Notes under the pieces: model-generated
What the model was told of the DNA's origin: nothing
What the model saw: only the letters and a program-made list of their open reading frames with translations
Databases searched by the model: none
Source: Bacteroidia bacterium
GTDB taxonomy: Bacteria > Bacteroidota > Bacteroidia > J057
Length of the DNA stretch: 64,000 nt
Reading direction: 5' to 3'
NCBI GenBank assembly: GCA_041391665.1
Contig: JAWKNO010000002.1
Span: 2,542,001 to 2,606,000 of the forward strand
Position numbers and translations under genes: made by a program
In this document: positions 9,604 to 17,303 of the stretch, piece by piece
Numbering within the stretch: position 1 is the first letter of the stretch
Layout: each line of letters starts with the position of its first letter

Positions 9604-10265
9604 TTCAAATGGTTGTTTTTGACATGGCCGGTACTACGGTCAATGAAGATAATGTCGTCTATAAAACCCTTCAGGCCGCGGTGAATGCTGCAGGTTATGA
9701 ATTTACGCTGGACCAGGTGCTGGCCGAAGGTGCCGGAAAAGAAAAACTTCAGGCGGTACGTGATATCCTTCGCTCCGGAGGCGATTTTGACGAAAGCGAA
9801 GCACAGGAGATATATGCCGACTTTATGATCAGGCTGAAGGCCGCCTATGCAGACCTTCATGTAACACCGCAGGACGGTGCGGGGGAAGTATTTGAAGCGC
9901 TGAAAGCGCGCGGTATCCGTGTCATTCTGAATACTGGCTACAACCTCGAAACCGCGCAATCTCTGCTCAAAAAACTGGGATGGGAGGAAGGGAAGCAGAT
10001 TGACGGATTGGTAACTGCCAGTCAGGTGGAAAACAGCCGCCCGGCACCAGACATGATTTTCCTCGCGCGCGACCGTTTCGGGATAAAAAGTGCTGCGGAG
10101 ATTGTCAAAGTTGGTGACTCGATCATCGACATCGAAGAAGGGCAAAGCGCAGGCTGTGGACTGAATGTGGGCATTACCACTGGCGCCCATACAGAAACAC
10201 AATTGCTAACAGCCAAACCTGACCATGTGATTCACCACCTGGCGGAGATTTTGGATTTGGTGTAA
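9600..10265 (+). CDS. Phosphonatase-like HAD hydrolase (TIGR03351-like)
   Basis: A 221-residue HAD-superfamily hydrolase. Motif I is VVFDMAGTTV (nucleophile Asp9 of FDMAGT), the DxAG variant of the phosphonoacetaldehyde hydrolase branch rather than the usual DxDG. Motif II is the Thr in VILNTGYN, and motif IV lies in KVGDSIIDIEEG. The cap domain contains GAGKEKLQAVRDIL, where a Lys sits near the place of the Schiff-base Lys of classical PhnX (GLLKxxHVR); whether it is catalytic is inference. The protein is shorter than PhnX (about 270 residues). It overlaps the preceding oxidoreductase by four bases and the following FkbM gene by one. Expected role: hydrolytic C-P bond cleavage of the aldehyde made by the oxidoreductase, releasing phosphate. 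Confidence 0.85.
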   Translation: MIQMVVFDMAGTTVNEDNVVYKTLQAAVNAAGYEFTLDQVLAEGAGKEKLQAVRDILRSGGDFDESEAQEIYADFMIRLKAAYADLHVTPQDGAGEVFEALKARGIRVILNTGYNLETAQSLLKKLGWEEGKQIDGLVTASQVENSRPAPDMIFLARDRFGIKSAAEIVKVGDSIIDIEEGQSAGCGLNVGITTGAHTETQLLTAKPDHVIHHLAEILDLV

Positions 10266-11077
10266 TGTCAATTTTCAGCATGAACAAAATCTACCGATCT
10301 TTCAGGTTCTGGTTAAGTGCGCGAAACAGTATAGGGTTTATTGGCTTCTACAAGTATTTTTATTCTCCTGCAAAAGGAAGTCTATCCTGGTTCCTGAATC
10401 AGTATTCCAAAGACTTGGCCGGAGATTTTACTGTTATTCAGATCGGGGCTAATGACGGAATCAATAATGACCCGATTCACAAATTTATTAAAAGAGACAA
10501 GTGGAAAGGAGTACTCTTAGAGCCGCAGAAAGACATTTTCGAGAAATCTCTTCAAAAATTGTATCAGCGGAATAAGGAGATCGTTACGGTAAATGCTGCC
10601 CTGGGAGAATCAGATGGTATTGCTTTTCTGTATAAAATTGCCTTTTGCAACAGCCGGTGGGCAACGGGGCTGGCCTCTTTTGATAAACAGGTTTTATTGG
10701 AAGCATTTTCCTCCGGATATGTAAAAAGAAAGGCGGATGAGGTGAATATTCCCATTCCCCCAAACCCGGAAGACCAGATCACAGCGGAAGAAGTAATGCT
10801 TATTTGTCCGGAGACCTTGATGAAAAAATACCGGATAGAAAAAATCGACCTGCTACAAATTGATACAGAAGGTTTTGACTACGAGGTGATTAAACTGTTT
10901 AATATAAAGAAAACACAACCGGTAGTGATTATCTATGAAAACATCCATCTTTCAGAAACTGACCGGGCGGCCTGTCTTCAACTTCTGCGGGACAATGGCT
11001 ATTCAGTCGTTCTAAAGGGGGCCAATACCCTGGCTATGCAAAATCCTCCGGAGAAATACCGGATGTTCTTTAACTGA
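10265..11077 (+). CDS. FkbM family methyltransferase
   Basis: A 270-residue SAM-dependent methyltransferase. The SAM-binding strand I region reads VIQIGANDGINNDPI, followed by an acidic residue in GVLLEPQ, and then VNAALGES and DLLQIDTEGFDYEVIK, all features of the FkbM family. These enzymes usually O-methylate sugars of surface polysaccharides or natural products. The ATG at 10265 overlaps the preceding stop (TAATG); an in-frame ATG at 10280 is an alternative start. The tight coupling to a phosphonate-type oxidoreductase and hydrolase is unusual for FkbM and may be accidental, or may mean the operon acts on a phosphonate-decorated glycan. A terminator hairpin follows directly. Confidence 0.88.
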   Translation: MSIFSMNKIYRSFRFWLSARNSIGFIGFYKYFYSPAKGSLSWFLNQYSKDLAGDFTVIQIGANDGINNDPIHKFIKRDKWKGVLLEPQKDIFEKSLQKLYQRNKEIVTVNAALGESDGIAFLYKIAFCNSRWATGLASFDKQVLLEAFSSGYVKRKADEVNIPIPPNPEDQITAEEVMLICPETLMKKYRIEKIDLLQIDTEGFDYEVIKLFNIKKTQPVVIIYENIHLSETDRAACLQLLRDNGYSVVLKGANTLAMQNPPEKYRMFFN

Positions 11078-11094
11078 TCATTTTTTTATTTTAA

Positions 11095-11139
11095 TAAAGC
11101 CACACATAGCCCATAAATCTGCACTATGCGTGGCTTTAT
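11095..11139. terminator. Bidirectional terminator hairpin between convergent genes
   Basis: ATAAAGCCACACATAG (11095-11109 region) pairs with CTATGCGTGGCTTTAT (11124-11139) with a single mismatch and a 14-base loop. The A-rich left side and T-rich flanks suit termination from both the FkbM operon (plus) and the dehydrogenase gene (minus). Confidence 0.8.
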
Positions 11140-11152
11140 CTATATATAACAC

Positions 11153-12115
11153 TTATGGCGCTGACCAGATAAATTCTCCTTTTTCCAGAAAATTTACAAT
11201 CTGCTCGATGCTCTGCCCCGATTTGCGATCTACCCCTTCTTCCGAGTTAAAAGCATTGTGCGGGGTGCAAATGACATTGGATCTTTTGGCCATTTCGAGA
11301 ATGGCTGCTACTTCGGGATCGTCGCTAGTGCCGCCACTTCTCAGCGCAATGGCGAGATATTTTTCCTGATCATACACATCGATGCCCACGCCGCTTAGAT
11401 GTCCTTCATCGAGGAGCCGCAGAAGGTTTGTAGCGGGAGAAAGTTCACCCCGGGAAATGTTGACAAACAGTGCGCCCGGTTTGGCTTTTTTGAGTAAATC
11501 GTAAGTGAAATATCCGCGATTGACTTTGGTCAGATTCATCGCACAGACAATAATATCGGCTTGTGGGAGTCCTTCTTCTACGGTAACATAGTTTTCACCC
11601 GGATATTTTTCCTCGAGATCCACACAGAGGACATTCATGCCCATACCGTGCCCGATATTGACTACCTGTCCGCCGATATTTCCTACGCCGACGACCAGCA
11701 ATGTTTTCGCCTGGATTTCCCGCCCGGTGATTCCGTCGCGGTGAAAGGTTTTAAACTGCTCTGTCTGTTGTGGAAGTTTGCGGTAAAGGGCCAGCATGAG
11801 CATAAGCGCATGTTCGGCTACTGCCCGGTGGCAATATAGCGGCAAAAAACCACAGGGAAGATCGCTGCCAGTTGCATCCTGGTACGCGTGAAGGTGGTCG
11901 TAGCCCGTACTTCGCGATAGAATCGCAGAAAGATCTCCAGCCCATTCAAGGGGAAGCGCCGACTGGGTTCTGATGCTGATAATCGGTGCCGGAGGGGTTG
12001 CAGCGCCATATTCCTGAATAGTTTTCCAGGTAAAACCTGCATTTACAGAAGCGGGAAGGTAGTGTCGCAAGGCTTCTTCCTCTTCTTCAAAGGCTTCGAA
12101 AAAAAATACGTCCAT
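11153..12115 (-). CDS. D-isomer-specific 2-hydroxyacid dehydrogenase, NAD-binding
   Basis: A 320-residue dehydrogenase. The catalytic half encloses a Rossmann domain with GVGNIGG (residues 143-149) and an acidic residue in VLCVDLEE that favours NAD over NADP. The catalytic set is visible: Arg222 in NISRGE, Glu251 in DVYDQEKY (29 residues later, the family's usual spacing) and His286 in TPHNAF. It reduces a 2-keto acid (D-lactate-type or related) or oxidises the hydroxyacid; substrate cannot be assigned from sequence. Length is normal for the family (310-340). It is the last of a run of minus-strand genes, 132 bp after the photolyase gene, and ends at a shared terminator. Confidence 0.82.
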   Translation of the reverse strand: MDVFFFEAFEEEEEALRHYLPASVNAGFTWKTIQEYGAATPPAPIISIRTQSALPLEWAGDLSAILSRSTGYDHLHAYQDATGSDLPCGFLPLYCHRAVAEHALMLMLALYRKLPQQTEQFKTFHRDGITGREIQAKTLLVVGVGNIGGQVVNIGHGMGMNVLCVDLEEKYPGENYVTVEEGLPQADIIVCAMNLTKVNRGYFTYDLLKKAKPGALFVNISRGELSPATNLLRLLDEGHLSGVGIDVYDQEKYLAIALRSGGTSDDPEVAAILEMAKRSNVICTPHNAFNSEEGVDRKSGQSIEQIVNFLEKGEFIWSAP

Positions 12116-12247
12116 ATAAAAAATTGAATATTCGATCGTTACAATTGCCCCAAAATTAATAAAACTCCCGGGTCGAAATGTTCCGATGTATAAAACGGAC
12201 GATTATTGGTTGTTTTTTGGAAGGAAATGGTTGCTATCGCTGTATGA

Positions 12248-13552
12248 TCAGCCTCCGCCAAGTGCAGATTTATAAGCTGTCAGACATCTTTCTCTCGCAA
12301 AGGTATGTTCTACTATTGGTTTGGGGTAAAGCGGTGTACCAAATTCGGGAACCCATTTTCGCACATATTTCGCCTGAGGGTCAAATTTTTTGAGTTGGGA
12401 TTCGGGGTTGAATATCCGGAAATAAGGCGCGGCATCCGTTCCGCATCCTGCTGCCCATTGCCAGCCGCCATTGTTGGAGGAGAGTTCAAAATCCAGGAGT
12501 TTTTCTGCAAAATAAGCTTCTCCTTCCTGCCAGTTGATCAGGAGGTGTTTGCTCAAAAAACTCGCAACCACCATTCGCACGCGGTTGTGCATATAACCGG
12601 TGGCATTCAGTTCGCGCATACCCGCATCTACCAGCGGGTAACCAGTTTTGCCTTGTTTCCACCGTTCAAGTTCTTCCGGAGCATCCCGCCAGGGAATCGC
12701 GGCATAATTAGGTTTGAACGGCCCCGTTGCGACATGAGGGAAATTAGACAGAATCTGCATATAAAACTCCCGCCAGATCAGTTCATTGAGATAGGTCTGG
12801 TTGTGTTTGAGCGCCGTTCGCACCAGTGCGCGTATGCTGATCGTACCAAACCGGAGGTGAATACCCAGTCGGGAAGTGCCTTTCAGCCCCGGGAAGTCCC
12901 GGGTTTTGTCGTAGCTGCTGATGATCTGGATATCGGGTACGGGATCGGGAAAAGGAATATCCGTCGGCTGAAAGCCCATTTGCTGGAGACTGGGTACAGG
13001 TAAAGTTTCACTTTTCCAGAAATGGTTGAAAACCGTTTCTGTTTCCCACACCCGGAGGGTGTCGGGATTTAGCCCGTCACGCCATTTGCGGGAATATGGG
13101 GTAAAAACCGTATAGGGAGCAGAAGCCTGTGTAAGGACTTCCTTTTTCTCAAAAATTACCTGGTCTTTGTATGTATGAAATTGGATGCCTTTTTGCGCGA
13201 GTTGGGTTGCGATTGCGGCATCCCGCGTCTGAGCGTAGGGTTCGTAGTCGTGATTGGTAAAAACAGCCTGAAGGGGGTATTCCACCGCCCACCTTTCCCA
13301 TACAGATTCCGGCGTTCCATAGGCGACCAGCATTGTACTGCCCATTTGGGCGAGTTTTTCCTGCAAAAAAGTAATTTGCTGATGGATAAAAGCTACCCTC
13401 GCGTCCTTTTGGGGTAGTTGATCGAGAATTTCCCTATCAAAGATAAAAACCGGAATGACAGGTCTTCCATCATTTAACGCATGCCAGAGCCCGGCATTAT
13501 CTTCCAGCCGCAAGTCTCTTCTGAACCAAAATGCAATTGCAGGTGATGTCAT
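12248..13552 (-). CDS. phrB: Deoxyribodipyrimidine photolyase (cryptochrome/photolyase family)
   Basis: A 434-residue flavoprotein that repairs UV-induced cyclobutane pyrimidine dimers using blue light. The N-terminal antenna domain opens AIAFWFRRDLRLEDNAGL, diagnostic of the family. The C-terminal FAD domain shows TSRLGIHLRFG, ELIWREFYMQIL, YPLVDAGMREL, HNRVRMVVASFLSKHL and WQWAAGCGTDAAPYFR. This is the class I (PhrB-like) pattern, slightly shorter than E. coli PhrB (about 470 residues). It starts 56 bp after the valS stop and could be co-transcribed with it. A true cryptochrome function cannot be excluded by sequence alone, but the intact DNA-repair signature favours photolyase. Confidence 0.93.
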   Translation of the reverse strand: MTSPAIAFWFRRDLRLEDNAGLWHALNDGRPVIPVFIFDREILDQLPQKDARVAFIHQQITFLQEKLAQMGSTMLVAYGTPESVWERWAVEYPLQAVFTNHDYEPYAQTRDAAIATQLAQKGIQFHTYKDQVIFEKKEVLTQASAPYTVFTPYSRKWRDGLNPDTLRVWETETVFNHFWKSETLPVPSLQQMGFQPTDIPFPDPVPDIQIISSYDKTRDFPGLKGTSRLGIHLRFGTISIRALVRTALKHNQTYLNELIWREFYMQILSNFPHVATGPFKPNYAAIPWRDAPEELERWKQGKTGYPLVDAGMRELNATGYMHNRVRMVVASFLSKHLLINWQEGEAYFAEKLLDFELSSNNGGWQWAAGCGTDAAPYFRIFNPESQLKKFDPQAKYVRKWVPEFGTPLYPKPIVEHTFARERCLTAYKSALGGG

Positions 13553-13608
13553 ACTGTTTTACTCTTCTGATCAGTTATGACAACCCCCCTAAAGACGAAT
13601 TGTTTTTA

Positions 13609-16254
13609 TCAGTTGCCTATTTCAACGAGTCTTTCCCGCAGCAGACTTAGTTTTGCTTCTGCATCTGCCTGTTTTTGCCGTTCGCGTTCGATGACATTGG
13701 CGGGTGCACTGGCTACAAACCGCTCATTTAGCAGGTTTTTATTGACTTTGACGAGGAATCCTTCAAAATATTCGATGTCTTGCAGGATTTTGGCTCTTTC
13801 AGCACCTACATCCAGCTTGGGCAGCGGAATGTAAATTTCTGTTGTGTCGAGTTGAAGGGTTCCCGCTCCTTCCGGTTTTTCCTGAACAAAGACAATGGTG
13901 TCTGTACGGAGGAATTTTTTGAGAATATCGGCGTAAGTCTGAAAAACCTCCTGGTTGTCAGATTTGATATAAAGCGCCAAATCCTGTTTTTCTTCTTCCG
14001 CTGACTGCTTGGACCTTTGATCGTTCCAGTAGGCTCTTACTTCCGTGATGGTATTGTGAATCAACGCCATGTCTTTGAGGAGTTGTTTTTCCGGCTCTAT
14101 TTCCGTAAACAGGCGGTCAATGGCGATGAACGCACCTGGAGTACGTTCACGGAGTCCCTGCCAGATTTCTTCCGTAAGAAATGGCATAAAGGGATGGAGC
14201 AACTGAAGGCATTTTTCAAACAGCGTTACCGTATGTGAATAGGTGGTTTCACTGACTGGTTCTCCCTGAGGCGGTTTGATCATCTCCAGAAACAAATTGC
14301 AGAAGTCATCCCACACCAGTTTGTAAACACTCATTAGCGCATCAGAGATGCGGAACCTGGAGAAATGATCGCGGATTTCAGCGGCAGTTTCATTCAGTCG
14401 TGAATCCATCCAGCGGATGGCTACGGTATCCTGACCTGTGGGAGCATCCGGAGCGGTAGTCCAGCCATTTACCAGTCGGTAAGCGTTCCATACTTTATTG
14501 GCAAAGTTGCGACCTTGTTCTACGAGAGACTCTTTAAACAGCAGGTCATTGCCTGCGGGAGAACTTAGCAGCATACCTACACGGACACCATCTGCGCCGT
14601 ATTGGTCGATAAGATCCAGTGGGTCAGGGGAGTTGCCGAGCGATTTGCTCATTTTCCTCCTTTTGTCGTCGCGAACAATCCCGGTCAGGTAAACATTGGT
14701 AAAAGGCTTTTTGCCTGTATATTCATATCCGGCAATAATCATTCTGGCTACCCAGAAAAACAGAATTTCCGGTGCAGTCACGAGGTCATTGGTCGGGTAG
14801 TAGTAGGAAATATCCGGGTTTCCGGGTCTGGTGAGACCATTGAAAATGGATATCGGCCATAGCCAGCTGGAAGCCCAGGTGTCAAGCACGTCGGGATCTT
14901 GTTCGAGGTCGCTGAGAGAAAGTTGTGGGTTGCCGGTTTTGGCACGGGCTTTTTCGAGCGCCTCCGTTTCATTTGCCGCAACTACAAACTGATTCGTACC
15001 CTGGATGTAATAGGCGGGTATCCGGTGGCCCCACCAAAGTTGCCGGGAGAGGCACCAATCCCGGACGTTTTCCATCCAGTGTTTGTAGGTATTGACAAAT
15101 TTGTCGGGGATGAGGTTGACTTCTCCGTCAGTTACGGCCTGATATGCCGGTTGGGAGAGGTCTTTCATTTTCAGGAACCACTGCATGGAAAGGCGGGGTT
15201 CGATGGCGGCATCTGTGCGCTCCGAATAACCTACGGAGTGGCGATACTCTTCGGTTTTTACCAGGAATTCCGCTGCTTCCAGATCTTTGGCGATTTGTTT
15301 ACGCACAAAGAAACGGTCTTTTCCGACATATAGTTCTCCGGCAGCGCTGATTGTACCGTCGGGGTTGAGCGCATCTATGACGGGTAGATTATGCCTTATC
15401 CCGATTTCGTAGTCATTGATATCGTGAGCGGGGGTTACTTTGAGGCATCCGGTACCAAATTCACGGTCAACATAGGTATCGGTGATAATCGGGATGGAGC
15501 GATTGACCAGCGGCACGAGTACCCGTTTGCCGTGCAAATGAGAATAGCGGGGATCTTCGGGGTGAATCGCAATGGCTGTATCGCCGAGAATGGTTTCCGG
15601 ACGAGTAGTAGCAATAGTAACAAATTCCCCTTTGGCGCCTTCAATCGGATAGCGGACATGGTAGAGTTTTCCTGCCGTATCGCGGTGGATTACTTCCTCG
15701 TCGGAGACGGCGGTTTGTGCGGAGGGGTCCCAGTTGACCATACGAACGCCACGATACACATAACCCTTTTCAAACAGGTCGCAAAAAACCTGGATCACGG
15801 ATTCGGAGTATTCTTCATCCATGGTAAAGGAGGTGCGGTCCCAGTCGCAGCTTGCGCCCAGTTTTTTGAGTTGCTGGAGGATGATTCCGCCGTATTTTTC
15901 TTTCCAGGCAAAGGCGTGGCGAAGAAAGTCTTCGCGGGACAAATCCGTTTTTGCAATTCCCTGATCTGCCAGCAGCTTCACCACTTTGGCTTCAGTCGCA
16001 ATAGACGCATGGTCAGTTCCGGGTACCCAGCACGCATTATATCCTTCCATCCTTTTACGTCTAACCAGTACGTCCTGAATGGTATTGTTTAGTACATGGC
16101 CCATATGAAGGATACCGGTGACATTTGGAGGAGGGATTGCGATAGTATAGGGTTCGCGCTCATCGGGCACAGATTTAAAAATCTGTGCTTCCATCCATGC
16201 GGTGTACCATTTGTCTTCAATATCTCCGGGCGAATACTTGGCAGAAATGTTCAT
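13609..16254 (-). CDS. valS: Valyl-tRNA synthetase
   Basis: An 881-residue class I aminoacyl-tRNA synthetase charging tRNA-Val. HIGH appears as HMGH at residues 50-53 (after PPPNVTGIL), and KMSKS is at 534-538. The large insertion between them (about 170-420) is the CP1 editing domain, with ATTRPETILGDTAIA and VTPAHDINDYEIG as its signatures. The C-terminal 65 residues form the charged coiled coil typical of ValRS. The open frame runs upstream to 16380, but those 42 extra codons show no similarity to ValRS and overlap a terminator hairpin, so I place the start at ATG 16254 (MNISAKYSPGDIEDKW), where the family normally begins. Essential housekeeping gene. Confidence 0.96.
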   Translation of the reverse strand: MNISAKYSPGDIEDKWYTAWMEAQIFKSVPDEREPYTIAIPPPNVTGILHMGHVLNNTIQDVLVRRKRMEGYNACWVPGTDHASIATEAKVVKLLADQGIAKTDLSREDFLRHAFAWKEKYGGIILQQLKKLGASCDWDRTSFTMDEEYSESVIQVFCDLFEKGYVYRGVRMVNWDPSAQTAVSDEEVIHRDTAGKLYHVRYPIEGAKGEFVTIATTRPETILGDTAIAIHPEDPRYSHLHGKRVLVPLVNRSIPIITDTYVDREFGTGCLKVTPAHDINDYEIGIRHNLPVIDALNPDGTISAAGELYVGKDRFFVRKQIAKDLEAAEFLVKTEEYRHSVGYSERTDAAIEPRLSMQWFLKMKDLSQPAYQAVTDGEVNLIPDKFVNTYKHWMENVRDWCLSRQLWWGHRIPAYYIQGTNQFVVAANETEALEKARAKTGNPQLSLSDLEQDPDVLDTWASSWLWPISIFNGLTRPGNPDISYYYPTNDLVTAPEILFFWVARMIIAGYEYTGKKPFTNVYLTGIVRDDKRRKMSKSLGNSPDPLDLIDQYGADGVRVGMLLSSPAGNDLLFKESLVEQGRNFANKVWNAYRLVNGWTTAPDAPTGQDTVAIRWMDSRLNETAAEIRDHFSRFRISDALMSVYKLVWDDFCNLFLEMIKPPQGEPVSETTYSHTVTLFEKCLQLLHPFMPFLTEEIWQGLRERTPGAFIAIDRLFTEIEPEKQLLKDMALIHNTITEVRAYWNDQRSKQSAEEEKQDLALYIKSDNQEVFQTYADILKKFLRTDTIVFVQEKPEGAGTLQLDTTEIYIPLPKLDVGAERAKILQDIEYFEGFLVKVNKNLLNERFVASAPANVIERERQKQADAEAKLSLLRERLVEIGN

Positions 16255-16352
16255 TGATAAAAATGTCGTTAATGTCCCAAACTGGGTGCTGATCCAAAGG
16301 TCGGGCAAAGTTACAATTTTTGCATTTAAGCATGAAAGGTTTTCTAAAAAGG

Positions 16353-16387
16353 CAAACGGGTGTTTCCCTGGAGGAAACACCCGTTTG
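16353..16387 (-). terminator. Rho-independent terminator of the mini T9SS gene
   Basis: A perfect 15-bp stem (CAAACGGGTGTTTCC, 16353-16367, with its complement at 16373-16387) and a five-base loop. Read on the minus strand it is followed by CCTTTTT, so it terminates the gene at 16410-16844. Confidence 0.85.
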
Positions 16388-16409
16388 AAGAAGGATTTAG
16401 ATCAGGAGA

Positions 16410-16844
16410 TTATCTGATGATAACTTTTCGTATGACATTGTTTACCCCATCGCTCAACTGGATGATATAGAGCCCGGCTGCGAGATTGGAGATAGAGAAG
16501 TTTACGACTCCCTGTGTTTCTCTGTTTGAGCCTACAGTAGAGGTGTGAAACAATTTGCCGCTGGCATCATACACGGAGATTTTGGAGCTTCCGGTAAGGC
16601 GGCTATACCAGATCTTCATGATATCGCCATAGCTGGGATTGGGAGAAGCTGTAAGCTGTGGAAGGTTGGCATTTTGGAGTTTGCCAGTTTCGGTTTTTTT
16701 GTCATTGTAAATATCATCCACATCGTCATAAGGTGTGTACACAAATTCACCTTCTTCTACAACCTGAGCGATAGAAGTACTGGGAGTGATGATCACAAAA
16801 AGAGTTGCGATAAGTACGAAAGCGAGAATAGATGATGTTTTCAT
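16410..16844 (-). CDS. Small secreted protein with T9SS type A sorting domain
   Basis: A 144-residue protein. Residues 1-26 are a signal peptide (cleavage after SIAQ). A short acidic linker with YDDVDDIYND follows at about 38-48, and from about residue 65 the protein is a T9SS sorting module: ASPNPSYGDIMKIWY, KISVYDASGKLFHT, ISNLAAGLYIIQLSDG, ending VIRKVIIR. There is no room for an enzymatic domain: the protein is little more than a linker on a sorting signal. It could be a small surface-anchored peptide, a structural protein or a decoy substrate. It has its own promoter-like site (16890-16920) and terminator, so it is monocistronic. Confidence 0.85.
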   Translation of the reverse strand: MKTSSILAFVLIATLFVIITPSTSIAQVVEEGEFVYTPYDDVDDIYNDKKTETGKLQNANLPQLTASPNPSYGDIMKIWYSRLTGSSKISVYDASGKLFHTSTVGSNRETQGVVNFSISNLAAGLYIIQLSDGVNNVIRKVIIR

Positions 16845-16889
16845 AACTTTGGATTTGGAATTTCGTTAGCTAATTAAAATCGAACAATA

Positions 16890-16920
16890 CAAATATAACA
16901 GGTTGGTTTAATAAATGCAA
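16890..16920 (-). promoter_or_regulatory. Bacteroidota-type promoter of the mini T9SS gene
   Basis: On the minus strand, TTG (16920-16918), 20 bases, then TATATTTG (16897-16890). This is a full match to TTG-N19/20-TAnnTTTG. The box lies about 45 bases before the ATG at 16844. Confidence 0.6.
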
Positions 16921-17303
16921 ATTTCAAATATATTTTTTTTGGAAATTTTGTACGATTGTAGGAAATATACCTCTGAAAAATTATCCAGTTAATTATTTGC
17001 TAATCAGTTATTTAATTTATTTTTTCTCTCTGTTTTCCCATGTTGCGACATCAAATTTTTGTGTCAAAATCGCGAATTTTGAATAGATATGCATGATTTT
17101 AAATCATATTCATTAGCTACAAATTTAACTTTTCAGTTTGATTTTTTTTATCTGTTTCGATTTGACGTATTTGTATACGAAGATAAAAATTTACGGAATT
17201 TTTTTTTAGAATGCTCTCCCTGTAATTTTGAAAAAACTACTTTTTGGCCCTACATTCTTTTTGAGAATCGATTATTTTGTATATTGGGGTACTACATGTA
17301 AAC
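16921..17303. other. AT-rich intergenic region upstream of the TPR histidine kinase
   Basis: No coding sequence is visible. The stretch is markedly richer in A and T than its flanks. It holds a perfect dyad ATGATTT-T-AAATCAT (17093-17107), a second dyad CAAAAT-N5-ATTTTG (17065-17081) and a TAATTTTG box (17223-17230) that could be the -7 element for the kinase, though without a clear TTG partner. Probably regulatory. Confidence 0.4.

Noticed and set aside
12305..13003. A 232-codon plus-strand frame opposite the photolyase gene
   Set aside because: Antisense shadow; the photolyase motifs on the minus strand are unmistakable.
16255..16380. A 42-codon N-terminal extension of valS
   Set aside because: No similarity to ValRS, and it runs into the terminator hairpin of the neighbouring gene.
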